Shown here piece after piece: positions 36,984 through 44,970 of a DNA stretch of 64,000 nucleotides. The DNA lies in contig JAJFKS010000034.1 in NCBI GenBank assembly GCA_021773115.1, positions 62,001 to 126,000 of the forward strand, given 5' to 3'. Under the pieces are notes generated by a model. It was not told where the DNA came from, made no database searches, and worked only from the letters and a program-made list of their open reading frames with translations. A program made the translations under genes and the position numbers. Position 1 is the first letter of the stretch. Each line of letters starts with the position of its first letter. The stretch is from Woeseiaceae bacterium (GTDB lineage Bacteria; Pseudomonadota; Gammaproteobacteria; Steroidobacterales; Woeseiaceae).

Positions 36984-37997
36984 ATGGGTTGGAAGGGAAC
37001 AGTGAGGTCCGTAGGAGCAGCCGTTCGCGCCGCTGACAGAGAGGCAAAACGTCGGGAGCGAGAGGCAATTCGCCGGCAAAATAAATTTGAAAAGCTCGAG
37101 GCGCAGGCGGAGGCTATGCGGGAGGCCACAAATTACGCTACGTACATAAACAACCTAGTGTCGATACACCAAGACTGTAGAGAGCAGATCGATTGGCGTG
37201 GAATAGCCGACAATCCCGCGCCTTCGGAACCGACCAAAGACAGCAAGTTAGAGACTCTTGCTCGGGAGAAAATGGAGAACTACCGTCCGGGAGCGATCTC
37301 TAAGATTTTCGGTAATGAAGCCAAGAAGCGCGAGAAATTGAGGAGCGCGGTTCAAGATGCGGCAAAGGAAGATGGGCTAAACTTTCATAAGGCTCAGGAA
37401 GAGTGGAGAAAAGCGTTCTCAGACTGGAAAGAGTCCACCGCATTGGCAAATGCGCTAGTAGCCAATGATGCAGACGCAAAAATCCAAATCATCAATGAAC
37501 TGGGTGAATTCTCAACGATCGATCTGCTTGGGAAGGAACTCAACTTCACGGCCGAAAAAGGAAAATTGCTCGAGGCGAAACTTACGCCTCACGACGAAGA
37601 TATAGTTCCTAAGGAGACCAGGACACTTTTGCAGAGCGGCCGCCTGTCCGTAAAGCAGACTCCCAAAGGAAAATACTACGAGCTTTATCAGGACCATGTT
37701 TGTAGCGCTATGTTGCGAGTCGCCCGAGAATTGCTAGCGTTGCTTCCCGATGAAAAGGTAGTCATTACGGCTCTCGCTTCGTTGCTCAATACAAGCACAG
37801 GACATAAAGAAGAGGTACCTATAATCTCAGCATGCATTTCTCGATCTACGCTGGAGGGGCTAAATTTTGTGGCTCTAGATCCATCAGATGCTCTAAGCCA
37901 ATTCGTCCACAATATGGATTTTAAGAAAACCAAAGGGTTTGCTGCAGTCGAATCGATAGATCCGACTAGGTTTGCCGACCAGCAGATGCGGGACTAA
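36984..37997 (+). CDS. unknown cargo protein with coiled-coil N-terminus
   Basis: A 337-residue protein, unrecognised. Residues 15-55 are a strongly charged Arg/Glu coiled coil (RAADREAKRREREAIRRQNK). A mixed helical middle follows, and the C-terminal third looks like a folded alpha/beta domain (YYELYQDHVCSAMLRVARELLALLPDEKVVITALASLLN split by short turns). It is the only gene between the left and middle att copies, so it is the whole cargo of a mini-element that lacks its own integrase. Such isolated cargo is often a defence gene, but nothing in the sequence proves that. Confidence 0.7.
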   Translation: MGWKGTVRSVGAAVRAADREAKRREREAIRRQNKFEKLEAQAEAMREATNYATYINNLVSIHQDCREQIDWRGIADNPAPSEPTKDSKLETLAREKMENYRPGAISKIFGNEAKKREKLRSAVQDAAKEDGLNFHKAQEEWRKAFSDWKESTALANALVANDADAKIQIINELGEFSTIDLLGKELNFTAEKGKLLEAKLTPHDEDIVPKETRTLLQSGRLSVKQTPKGKYYELYQDHVCSAMLRVARELLALLPDEKVVITALASLLNTSTGHKEEVPIISACISRSTLEGLNFVALDPSDALSQFVHNMDFKKTKGFAAVESIDPTRFADQQMRD

Positions 37998-38008
37998 GTT
38001 TGAATCCG

Positions 38009-38048
38009 TAGGTCCCGTGTTCGATTCATGGTGCCGGCACCATAAAAT
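38009..38048 (+). repeat. middle att copy
   Basis: Forty bases identical to 36650-36689 (T-arm and acceptor end of tRNA-Thr with CCA). The sequence 5' of it differs from the left copy, as expected for a junction between two tandem insertions. Confidence 0.85.
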
Positions 38049-38058
38049 CAACAGCATA

Positions 38059-38084
38059 GCGCCTCCATCGAGAGGCGCTTTTTC
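38059..38084 (+). terminator. rho-independent terminator next to middle att
   Basis: Stem AGCGCCTC/GAGGCGCT with loop CATCGA, followed by TTTTT. It is the counterpart of the terminator at 36701 with compensated stem changes, and it would end the 337-residue gene's transcript. Confidence 0.8.
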
Positions 38085-38088
38085 GTGT

Positions 38089-38107
38089 GTAGGCACTGTG
38101 TAGGCAG
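38089..38107 (+). repeat. paired TGTAGGCA integrase arm-type sites (middle)
   Basis: Two direct TGTAGGCA copies with starts 11 bp apart, matching the left and right pairs. Confidence 0.7.
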
Positions 38108-38420
38108 CACTCTCGGGGCGGGTTAATTGTTAGAGATCACGTGAGGCACATCGCTGATGTCCCCTGAGTACGCGCAAAACGTGCAAGCCGTGGCCGGTCT
38201 GCGCAAGCCTAAGGCCCGCTATTCGTTGCTGGCGGACAGTCGAATGCTAGAATTCCGAAAGACTGCGAACGACCCAGTGCGGTCGTTCGGTATAAGGCTG
38301 CTTATCGAGGTGTAATTATTTACTATCGGAGTAGCCTTGTCGTGAAGCTGTTCCATGGGTCAAGGCGAACTCAGTAGAATTTGGCAAGATGGGAAATTTG
38401 AATAAAGGTGCTCCATAGCT
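38108..38420. other. noncoding stretch with hairpin
   Basis: No gene was found. A perfect 8-bp stem GAACGACC/GGTCGTTC with a 6-base loop lies at 38267-38288. It has no T-run and may be an operator or a leftover repeat. Confidence 0.4.
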
Positions 38421-38639
38421 ATGGTTAATTCTGGCAAATGCCCAAAATGTGGTCAGGCTATAAATGACTTCACACTAAAGATCGAAACTGTCAGCGGAAG
38501 TATTGGATTCGGCGGAAGCAAACTTAACTGTATTCAATTCGTATGCAACGGATGCAAATCCGTAATTGGCGTTCAGGTTGATCCGATTGCCGTCAAGGCA
38601 GATACGATACAAGAAATAAAGAAACTACTGCGACGCTAG
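38421..38639 (+). CDS. small zinc-ribbon protein
   Basis: A 72-residue protein with two CxxC knuckles (KCPKCGQ near residue 7 and CNGCKS near 48), the pattern of a zinc ribbon, followed by a C-terminal helix with basic end. AAAGGTG lies upstream of the ATG. It converges on the Cas2-like gene. It may bind nucleic acid or a protein partner. Confidence 0.65.
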   Translation: MVNSGKCPKCGQAINDFTLKIETVSGSIGFGGSKLNCIQFVCNGCKSVIGVQVDPIAVKADTIQEIKKLLRR

Positions 38640-38676
38640 GTCGGAATGTCGCCGCGCTGGCTTCCTCGACCCCTTC

Positions 38677-38928
38677 TTATGGCAATTGGTTTGGATTGCC
38701 GTTTGTGCCGTACGACGCCCAGTTATGAATCTCGGAGACAATTATCCCATCGTCTCGATCAACAAAATTAAGAAAGTGATCCCGTAATCCTGCTACATCG
38801 GTATTAAATCGATTGAAACACCAAGTTGACTCCAAAATCCGCACGGCGCTGAACCTGTTTAACTCGTCATAAAGAGCTTGATAGTTTCGAGCGTTACGCA
38901 AATCATATGACACGAAGTAAAGAGACAT
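38677..38928 (-). CDS. Cas2/VapD-like (SinR-type) small protein
   Basis: An 83-residue protein opening with MSLYFVSYDLRNARNYQALY, then a helix (DELNRFSAVRILESTWCF), a second strand/helix and a final strand (DDGIIVSEIHNWA). This is the ferredoxin-like order of Cas2 and VapD. No cas1 or repeat array is nearby, so it is not a CRISPR component. VapD relatives are small RNases, so an RNase toxin role is possible. AGGAG precedes the ATG. It is the last of three genes on the minus strand. Confidence 0.6.
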   Translation of the reverse strand: MSLYFVSYDLRNARNYQALYDELNRFSAVRILESTWCFNRFNTDVAGLRDHFLNFVDRDDGIIVSEIHNWASYGTNGNPNQLP

Positions 38929-38965
38929 TGTTTAACTCCTGAACCGTTGGATGTCCGCGATGGTC

Positions 38966-39694
38966 CTATTTAGCTGCATAATAGTATTCATATAGATCAT
39001 CCAGTTGGCGCGCAGACTCCAGTTGCAGGTCCCTGTCAAGGATTTCCTGCAATTCCGGCGGAAACTCGCGATTTCGTAGCACGTCATGGATCACGGTGCG
39101 TAATTCCGGATTCAAAGCGTACTTTCTCTTATTCTGGCTTACCTTAAAAATGAGCATTTCTGCAGTCAAGAGGTCATTTATTACTGCTGGAACTTGATCG
39201 CTATATTTTTCATCGATCCCGCGGCCTTTAGGGATGTCTGAAACCCACATATATCCTTTGTTTCGCCCTCCCCACATCTGGTGTTTCTCTAATTTGGCAA
39301 CCAGTAGCAAAGCCACGACGACTTTTCGTGGGAGCATTGGGTCGCCATTCAGATGCAGGTCGCGCGCATTGTCCAAGATCGCAATCAGATCAGCGGGATC
39401 GTTAACATCGCCGACCAACACAACGCTTCGACCGTATAGTCTCTTGCGCAAACCAGTGATCACTTTTTGTTGAACGTTTCTTATTAGTATGCATGGGCCA
39501 GGTGCTGAAATAACAACAGAACTTACATCTGTTATTTGTACGCTGCAGCTCATATCGTACTGCCACGATACGATGTGCCAGTCCTGCCAATGATCTTCGT
39601 TCGCTACCAGGTCTCGCACCTCAACTACCCAATCAGATATTAGTGGGTTGAGTTTGCTATTGGGGTGACATAGATAAATTGGGTTCGAGGCCAT
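38966..39694 (-). CDS. unknown cargo protein
   Basis: A 242-residue protein of unrecognised family. Residues 60-105 look like an alpha/beta nucleotide-binding-like fold (SVVISAPGPCILI, then SVVLVGDVNDPADLIAIL). The C-terminal half is helical and could include a winged helix (VVALLLVAKLEKHQMWGG and LLTAEMLIFKVSQNKRKYAL). It lies 32 bp after the LOTUS-like gene and 37 bp before the Cas2-like gene, so the three form one transcript. Confidence 0.6.
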   Translation of the reverse strand: MASNPIYLCHPNSKLNPLISDWVVEVRDLVANEDHWQDWHIVSWQYDMSCSVQITDVSSVVISAPGPCILIRNVQQKVITGLRKRLYGRSVVLVGDVNDPADLIAILDNARDLHLNGDPMLPRKVVVALLLVAKLEKHQMWGGRNKGYMWVSDIPKGRGIDEKYSDQVPAVINDLLTAEMLIFKVSQNKRKYALNPELRTVIHDVLRNREFPPELQEILDRDLQLESARQLDDLYEYYYAAK

Positions 39695-39726
39695 TCGGAA
39701 TCCAGTGCTGAATACTTGTCGTCAAT

Positions 39727-40641
39727 TCAGTAGCGAGTAGGATTCTTTGAAATTGCACGAAACAAATATTTTGCTGGTATTGGTATATCCATAAGCCAAT
39801 CGATAGGCGCTTGTGAAATGGCTTGCAGAATGAATTTCCGCATTTGGGCATCAGAAATCGACTCGAGTTCAGTTGAGACGTTTTTGCTCTTGATTAATCG
39901 AGACGCGCTGCTGCCACGTGAAGTAAACGCGAACTCTGGATTGACTTTGTTTCCTTTTGCCCAGCGGAAGACATGCCTTGCGACCTTTGATGACCGATGC
40001 CGATTCCATTCAGAAACTAAGTCCTCAGAATGCGATCGCAACAAATTTGGGAAAAGGGTATACCACTGCGATGACTGAAAGACTTCCTTCAGCGGAGCTG
40101 CATCTCCAAGCTCTTTCTTTTCCCAGAATTGCCCGGCCCAGTCTCGTTGTATATCAATTGAAATTGGCTCGATCTCAATCCAGCTTTCTTCTGTATCTGG
40201 ATTTTCTCTCTGGCCTAGCCGAACCTCACCAGTGGTCTTGTTCAAGAAACGGCGACCTGGGGGATTGTCGAGCGCAAAAGCCCTCCAAAATGCGCTATGT
40301 AGTGGTCTTTGGATTGCGGCGTTTTCGTCAAGTGACTCCGCCTTTTCGAAACTTTCGGCGGGACGTAAAGCGTCGCTGGACTCGGTGCCCTTGCTGGCAA
40401 CCGGTTGTATGATGGCCGCCGCCAACGCTCCTTGTTCGGATTCCCCGACTTGCAATAACCCCAGTTTTTCGGCTGAAGTCAGGAATTCCTTGAGCGACGT
40501 AAAGCCGACTTCCTTCCACAGAGGTCCATTGAACTCTCGACGAAGAAGCATTCCTATTTTTGCAGCCGTTATGAGCTGTCCAGGTTTGGACTCGCACCGA
40601 AGAAATTCGATAGCTCGGCTTATGAATTCTGTTTTTTGCAT
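39727..40641 (-). CDS. protein with LOTUS/OST-HTH-like N-terminal domain
   Basis: A 304-residue protein. Residues 20-65 (LITAAKIGMLLRREF, then LWKEVGFTSLKEFLTSAEKLGLLQV) fit the LOTUS/OST-HTH pattern, a winged helix that in other proteins binds RNA or recruits partners. The rest is unrecognised. GAGGGAC sits 6 bp before the ATG and an 11-bp palindrome 20 bp further. It is the first gene of a three-gene operon with an unknown protein and a Cas2-like protein. Confidence 0.6.
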   Translation of the reverse strand: MQKTEFISRAIEFLRCESKPGQLITAAKIGMLLRREFNGPLWKEVGFTSLKEFLTSAEKLGLLQVGESEQGALAAAIIQPVASKGTESSDALRPAESFEKAESLDENAAIQRPLHSAFWRAFALDNPPGRRFLNKTTGEVRLGQRENPDTEESWIEIEPISIDIQRDWAGQFWEKKELGDAAPLKEVFQSSQWYTLFPNLLRSHSEDLVSEWNRHRSSKVARHVFRWAKGNKVNPEFAFTSRGSSASRLIKSKNVSTELESISDAQMRKFILQAISQAPIDWLMDIPIPAKYLFRAISKNPTRY

Positions 40642-40661
40642 TTGTTAGTCCCTCGCTAATG

Positions 40662-40687
40662 GCCCCTTAGGACGAATCCTAAGGGGC
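40662..40687 (-). promoter_or_regulatory. perfect 11-bp palindrome before the LOTUS-like operon
   Basis: Arms GCCCCTTAGGA and TCCTAAGGGGC with loop CGAA. It lies 20 bp upstream of the start of the 304-residue gene, with no T-run on either side, so an operator or leader hairpin is more likely than a terminator. Confidence 0.6.
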
Positions 40688-41398
40688 ATAAGATATCTTT
40701 CTAGCGTTTTGCAGGGACTAAACTAGCGGACTGTGGATGAATCTAAGTTTGCTGTCTTGTAACTAGGCGCCTGCGCGCCTCAATTCAACAAACATCCGCT
40801 GTTCTTGGCCTCCACTCCCTTGATACGGCGCAAGCGTAATTTGCTGCTGGCGCCTTCCCCGGTCTGATTGGACTAGCTATCTAGGGACCTTGTGGCAGAT
40901 ATGAATATGAGGCCGACAGGACGGTTTGTCAACGGGAGTAGGTCACGTTTTGTCTAATTCGCCAAAAGATCATGATGTTACGTTCGATCCTGCAATCTGA
41001 GCACGGAGAGCCTTAATTTTAGGTAAATCACCGTAACATATTGATTTTTAAAAAATTATAAAAACCAGACTTAGTTCGGTCAAATTTTCCGTTCAACTAT
41101 TCGAAAATGGCTGTTCAAAAAGACAATGCCAGGCAGCGTTGTCCGATCAATGTTGCCGAACGACCAGACTCGCATCAATTTAGTCACCCCTGCGCGCCAA
41201 AATTTATCTACCAAAGCAAAATACCACGGACCAGAGTGACTGTCTCCACCCTGAAAATGGGGTCACGTCAATTCCCTATTTTTGCGGATTATTGAACGAT
41301 GGGCCGTTAGGGACACTAGTTCTTTAAAATATGGTGCCACCTTCGGTCGGGCGAGCAATTGTTTCTCGCGTAAAGCAATTTACATTGGCCCAAGGAAT
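40688..41398. other. about 700-bp noncoding stretch in the element
   Basis: No convincing gene on either strand. It is AT-rich around 41030-41080. The part from 41200 to 41280 reads like degraded insertion-sequence DNA, and a 62-codon frame at 41107 lacks a ribosome site and family-like pattern. The stretch may hold promoters or a single-strand origin. Confidence 0.35.
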
Positions 41399-41414
41399 GC
41401 GGGCCGAGGCCCGC
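41399..41414 (-). terminator. possible terminator after the ssDNA-binding protein gene
   Basis: GCGGGC/GCCCGC with loop CGAG, 6 bp past the stop of the minus-strand gene. No T-run follows, so termination is uncertain. Confidence 0.35.
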
Positions 41415-41420
41415 AAACTC

Positions 41421-41729
41421 TTATGCTGGCTTCCGGCCCTTCCATGCCTTGTTCGCTTGCTCCGCGATTTTCAACGCCTCACCGAGTGGCGTTAATGTTG
41501 GGTACGCCATTTCGAGTTTCTCGTACTTCCCAGACTTGAATGACTGGGCGGAAATTGTGTATAAACCTTCCTCGTAGCGGTCATCGCCTTGGACAGAGAC
41601 TTCCACTACACGGGGCCGTCGGTTCTCCTGAATGATCTCTGCTTCTTGGAATCGAATTTCAAATTCGCTCCCGTCTCTTTTTGCTACTTTCCGTTGATGG
41701 ACAAGTCCAAATACTCTGAGAATTAGCAT
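41421..41729 (-). CDS. G5P-like single-stranded DNA-binding protein
   Basis: A 102-residue protein. The pattern of short beta strands with EVSVQGDDRYEEGLYTISAQ and SGKYEKLEM followed by LTPL fits the gene V/G5P fold of filamentous phages and related rolling-circle elements. It would coat ssDNA made by the HUH Rep encoded 118 bp upstream. GGAAA precedes the ATG. It is inferred from pattern and context. Confidence 0.6.
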   Translation of the reverse strand: MLILRVFGLVHQRKVAKRDGSEFEIRFQEAEIIQENRRPRVVEVSVQGDDRYEEGLYTISAQSFKSGKYEKLEMAYPTLTPLGEALKIAEQANKAWKGRKPA

Positions 41730-41847
41730 GATGGTAGTTTCCTTTCGTTATTTTCGTAAATTTCAGACACACTTTGCCCGTCAAGTAACGGGGCAAAGTG
41801 CACCCCAACTTTAGAACCACGCGGCGACGGGCGACTCGCGGGCCCAC

Positions 41848-42471
41848 TTAGACACCCGGCAGCGTTTGCTGCGTGGAGTCTCCAAGATTCTTGCTAAACT
41901 CAATATCGCCATCCTTGATCACGTATTTCGTGACGTAACGAAGTGCTGCGTCGTTACTTCGGATGGCTTCAATACGTGCGAATCCGGCTAGTTCGTTCCA
42001 GTAATCCATCCAGGTAAGTCGTCGCGCTCGTTGATTCAGATCGTCTACCGATCCCATGAGGGCATGAAAATGGATCACTCCGCGCTTCTGGAATTCAATT
42101 CCGAGAATCCAGTGAATGCCACCGTGCTCCTTTTTCTGCCATCGGCGCCCGTAGAGCGAGCGGTTAAGTTGATTGGTAAAGAAGCGCCAGCGCTTTAGTG
42201 CTGCTTCCGGATGCACCTTGGTTTCAAAAGTCAGCGTCGCGAACCACTGAAACTCATACGCAGAAAGGAATGTCACCCATGCATCCTGGAGAATTTGTTT
42301 TTCGGACTTTGGTAAATCTTCGCCCGAGCGAACCTTGACATGAGGCCCCTGAATGCCGTGGTTTAGCCGGCCTGCCGGTCCCGGCGCTAAACGCTCTGGG
42401 CCCGGCTGCCTTTCGGCTACCACGGCATCCTTCCCCATGATCAAGGCGTCGCTCGTGCGTGTTGAGGCCAT
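41848..42471 (-). CDS. HUH rolling-circle replication initiator
   Basis: A 207-residue protein. Motif I is FATLTF near residue 77; motif II is the HUH pair His134-Phe-His136 (GVIHFHALMG); motif III is Tyr179-x-x-x-Tyr183 (RYVTKYVIKD), two tyrosines as in self-priming Reps. It would nick the element's origin and start rolling-circle replication. AGG lies close before the ATG. The coding region for residues 15-40 overlaps a large inverted repeat that may be the origin. Confidence 0.85.
   Translation of the reverse strand: MASTRTSDALIMGKDAVVAERQPGPERLAPGPAGRLNHGIQGPHVKVRSGEDLPKSEKQILQDAWVTFLSAYEFQWFATLTFETKVHPEAALKRWRFFTNQLNRSLYGRRWQKKEHGGIHWILGIEFQKRGVIHFHALMGSVDDLNQRARRLTWMDYWNELAGFARIEAIRSNDAALRYVTKYVIKDGDIEFSKNLGDSTQQTLPGV
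42353..42428. repeat. large inverted repeat inside rep, candidate nicking origin
   Basis: Outer arms ATGCCGTGGT (42353-42362) and ACCACGGCAT (42419-42428) continue inward with AGCCG/CGGCT after a 2-base bulge. The enclosed 44 bases contain a second hairpin (GCCGG-TC-CCGGC). Double-strand origins of rolling-circle replicons are often within rep and fold this way. The repeat lies in the poorly conserved Rep N-terminus. Confidence 0.55.
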
Positions 42472-42480
42472 GATTGCCTG

Positions 42481-42669
42481 CTACACGCTGGTTGATTTGC
42501 GGATGCGCGAGTTAACAAACGCTTCCAATGCTGAGAGTTGATAGCGAACGGCGCGAGATCCAACACGAACGAATGGGATCTCTGCGCCGGCCCAGCGGTC
42601 GCGCTCTAAGAAGGCCTCGCTAACGCCGAGAAAGCGTGCGGCCTCTTTCGTGGTCAGTAGTTTGCTCAT
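42481..42669 (-). CDS. AlpA/excisionase-like HTH protein
   Basis: A 62-residue winged-helix protein: LLTTKEAARFLGVSEAFLER, then IPFVRVGSRAVRYQLSALEAFV. This is the compact MerR-like HTH_17 pattern of AlpA regulators and excisionases. In integrated elements it controls integrase or excision. It lies between rep and the 237-residue gene next to the integrase. Confidence 0.85.
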   Translation of the reverse strand: MSKLLTTKEAARFLGVSEAFLERDRWAGAEIPFVRVGSRAVRYQLSALEAFVNSRIRKSTSV

Positions 42670-42746
42670 TGCCTTACTCCGTTTGAGGGGGTACGAGTAA
42701 GGCTACGGATTGTGGGAAGCGGGTAAATGCACCTCCGGCGGAGGTG

Positions 42747-43460
42747 CTAGAGTTTTTTGTACTCGCGAATAGACTTGAGGTCGCGGTCGCGCACGGCCTT
42801 TTCGAGGCGGCGCTTAATCGCGCCAACAGGGTCGGGCGTTTTGTGTTCAATGTTGACGTTGCGTGACTTGATGGGATTGCCCAACAAATAGCGCCCGTCT
42901 AGTTGGATATTCAGCGATCTGACTACTTTTTCGATCCGGCCGGCAACATTGAAATAGTTAACGGCCTTTCCGTCGCGCTTCAGTTGGAAAATTGTGGGCT
43001 CGTACAACTCGAATATCCGGTTGACCAATGTATTAAGCGGTTCATGCTTGGCCTTATTTAACTTCTTCGCCGTTTGCCTATTTCTTTGTTGAATTTCCCG
43101 AGCGCTTCTCTTATTGGCTAATTCGTGCTCATCACGATAATTTATCCAATTATTCATTGCAGCTAGTCCGCAACTAACTAACTCTGAATTACTTTCTTCG
43201 CTATTTAATCTAATTCTATTTGTCAGTATTTCCGCAATAATTAAATTAAATAACGATAAATCTAAATTAGTGTGCTCGGAAAGCTGACTATTTAAATAAC
43301 CAATTAGATTTAAGTTAACTTTATATGCTTTATCCAAGTTGTCGTATTCCTCAAGAACCATATCGACATAACCGCGGCATCGACTAAGTTCAGAAGGCTT
43401 AACTTGCGATAATGCACTTGCCAAGTCGCGCTCTAGTATTTCAAATTGAGAAGCCCTCAC
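42747..43460 (-). CDS. unknown protein coupled to the integrase
   Basis: A 237-residue protein with a GTG start overlapping the integrase stop (GTGA). The sequence is helical; the middle (RSAREIQQRNRQTAKKLNKAKH) is basic, followed by a C-terminal domain ending AIKRRLEKAVRDRDLKSIREYKKL in two pieces. The codons for residues 40-110 are much richer in A and T than neighbouring genes, a sign of foreign origin. Family not recognised. Confidence 0.6.
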   Translation of the reverse strand: MRASQFEILERDLASALSQVKPSELSRCRGYVDMVLEEYDNLDKAYKVNLNLIGYLNSQLSEHTNLDLSLFNLIIAEILTNRIRLNSEESNSELVSCGLAAMNNWINYRDEHELANKRSAREIQQRNRQTAKKLNKAKHEPLNTLVNRIFELYEPTIFQLKRDGKAVNYFNVAGRIEKVVRSLNIQLDGRYLLGNPIKSRNVNIEHKTPDPVGAIKRRLEKAVRDRDLKSIREYKKL

Positions 43461-44734
43461 AGTGATTCACCTGGTGCCGCGGCAGCGGGAAACGGAATCA
43501 CATGCCGTGCGCCTCCTTCAAACGCACGCACCAGAAAGTCGCCTATCTTCTGTGCAGGTCTACGCAGGCGTTCGATATCGGAGACGATATAGCCGGAGGT
43601 GACGTCATTGGCCATCTTGTGATTCACCAATCTTTTGATTGCGTACGGTGAAATATCCAAACTTTCAGCAATAGTAATAAACGTACGCCGCAAATCGTGC
43701 AGGGTATAGATAATGCCGGAGCGCTCAATCACTCGAGCGATCTGTTTCTTGGGCTCGACTAGTGGACCCCGACCATCGCGGCCTGGAAACACATACGTCG
43801 TCAATATGTTCTGCTGGCGCCGGGAGAGCAATTCGAGGGCGAAGGTCGATAGCGGTAGCGTCACCGACTCGCCGTTCTTGGTTTTCCGTAAGTAAAGAGT
43901 GCGATCTTCAAGATCAACGTCCGACCATTTGAGACGGGCTGCCTCACCGCGCCGTAACCCGGTGAAGAGCAGCAACAGCTGGAAGTCGGCCATGGTGTCG
44001 CCAAAGCTGAACGGGTCCTCAGTGTCTCTCAAGGATTGTATGGCGTCATGCCAGGGTTTCAGCTCATGGAGCTTGATGACGGTTTGCCGGCGCTGGTTCT
44101 TGTGCCAGGCACGGGTGCGGGTGAGGATCAATACCGGGTTCGTCGGCAGCACCGGCTCACCGCTGCCATCGTCGTAGCTGGCCATGGCGAAGTTCAAGAT
44201 CGAGCGTAGCGCCCGCATTGTGAGGTTGGCGTAGGACTCGCCACGGTTTTCTGAGATCTTATAGAAACGCGTTTGCACCATTTGTGGAGTAATGGCGTCA
44301 ATTGGTTTATTGCGCCAGTCCTTAAGTGCAACTCGAAGAAAGCGGTCGTAGTCATAAAGGGTTTTCTCGCTGAGCTGCTTGCGCGCTTTCTTGAAGTCCT
44401 CGAAACATGCCTTCAGCGTTGTCGCTCGGCGAAGTTGCTTTCGGCGTTCTGCTATCGGATCGATCCCCATGGCCACGTTGCCTAGGAACATCTGGGCTTT
44501 CTTTCGGGCTTGGACGGCGGTGAGTTCCCCGTGACGGCCTAGGGTGGTGCGAACGTTGCGGCCGTTGATTCGCTTCTCGACGATGTACGACCGCACACCC
44601 TTTGCAGTAATGCGGACGGCAAAACAACGAAGATCGGTGTCGCGAAGGAAGTATTGTCCGGACTTCGGCACCGCAGCATTTTCAACCGTGGTGTTGCTAA
44701 TCCGGACCGACTGATTGGGTGTTGATGTAGGCAC
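43457..44734 (-). CDS. tyrosine recombinase/integrase, P4-like
   Basis: A 425-residue integrase. The N-terminal DUF4102-like arm-binding region is LRCFAVRITAKGVRSYIVEK. Catalytic residues are Arg in TGLRRGEAARL, Lys in LRKTKNG, His-x-x-Arg in LHDLRRTF, and His and Tyr in LVNHKMANDVTSGYIV. The GTG start lies within the right-hand TGTAGGCA pair, so integrase binding could repress its own expression. Its location 130 bp from the right att is typical of tRNA-targeting islands. Confidence 0.93.
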   Translation of the reverse strand: MPTSTPNQSVRISNTTVENAAVPKSGQYFLRDTDLRCFAVRITAKGVRSYIVEKRINGRNVRTTLGRHGELTAVQARKKAQMFLGNVAMGIDPIAERRKQLRRATTLKACFEDFKKARKQLSEKTLYDYDRFLRVALKDWRNKPIDAITPQMVQTRFYKISENRGESYANLTMRALRSILNFAMASYDDGSGEPVLPTNPVLILTRTRAWHKNQRRQTVIKLHELKPWHDAIQSLRDTEDPFSFGDTMADFQLLLLFTGLRRGEAARLKWSDVDLEDRTLYLRKTKNGESVTLPLSTFALELLSRRQQNILTTYVFPGRDGRGPLVEPKKQIARVIERSGIIYTLHDLRRTFITIAESLDISPYAIKRLVNHKMANDVTSGYIVSDIERLRRPAQKIGDFLVRAFEGGARHVIPFPAAAAPGESL

Positions 44735-44744
44735 TGTGTAGGCA
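44726..44744 (+). repeat. paired TGTAGGCA integrase arm-type sites (right)
   Basis: TGTAGGCA at 44726-44733 and 44737-44744, with the same spacing and orientation as the left and middle pairs. It overlaps the integrase start. Confidence 0.7.
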
Positions 44745-44863
44745 CTTTCTTTCGAACTGTTGCGGCCAGTTTAGAAGTGCATCAAAGATAATTGCAAGTG
44801 GATCAGTGGCTTATCAAACAATGACAAACAACTGCAAAGTTCTTAAAACAACTAAAATCGTCC

Positions 44864-44889
44864 TTTGTAATCAGTAGGTCCCGGGTTCG
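44864..44889 (+). repeat. right att site
   Basis: Twenty-six bases match 36640-36665 with one mismatch (TTTGTAATCAGTAGGTCCCG exact, then GGTTCG against TGTTCG). The DNA to the right no longer follows a proper tRNA-Thr acceptor end, so the chromosomal target was probably a decayed tRNA-Thr-like sequence. Confidence 0.8.
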
Positions 44890-44970
44890 GCTACTGGTGT
44901 CCGGACAGGCTTGAACTCCTGAAACGGCAGGGCGCCACATCGGGAACGATGGCTCGTGCTATCAACGTAT

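Noticed and set aside
38677..38928. True CRISPR Cas2
   Set aside because: No Cas1, no effector and no array; only the ferredoxin-like fold pattern is shared, as in VapD/SinR proteins.
40662..40687. Rho-independent terminator
   Set aside because: The palindrome is strong but has no T-run and lies upstream of a gene start rather than after a stop.
41107..41295. 62-codon plus-strand frame
   Set aside because: No ribosome site, low-complexity composition, inside a stretch resembling degraded insertion-sequence DNA.
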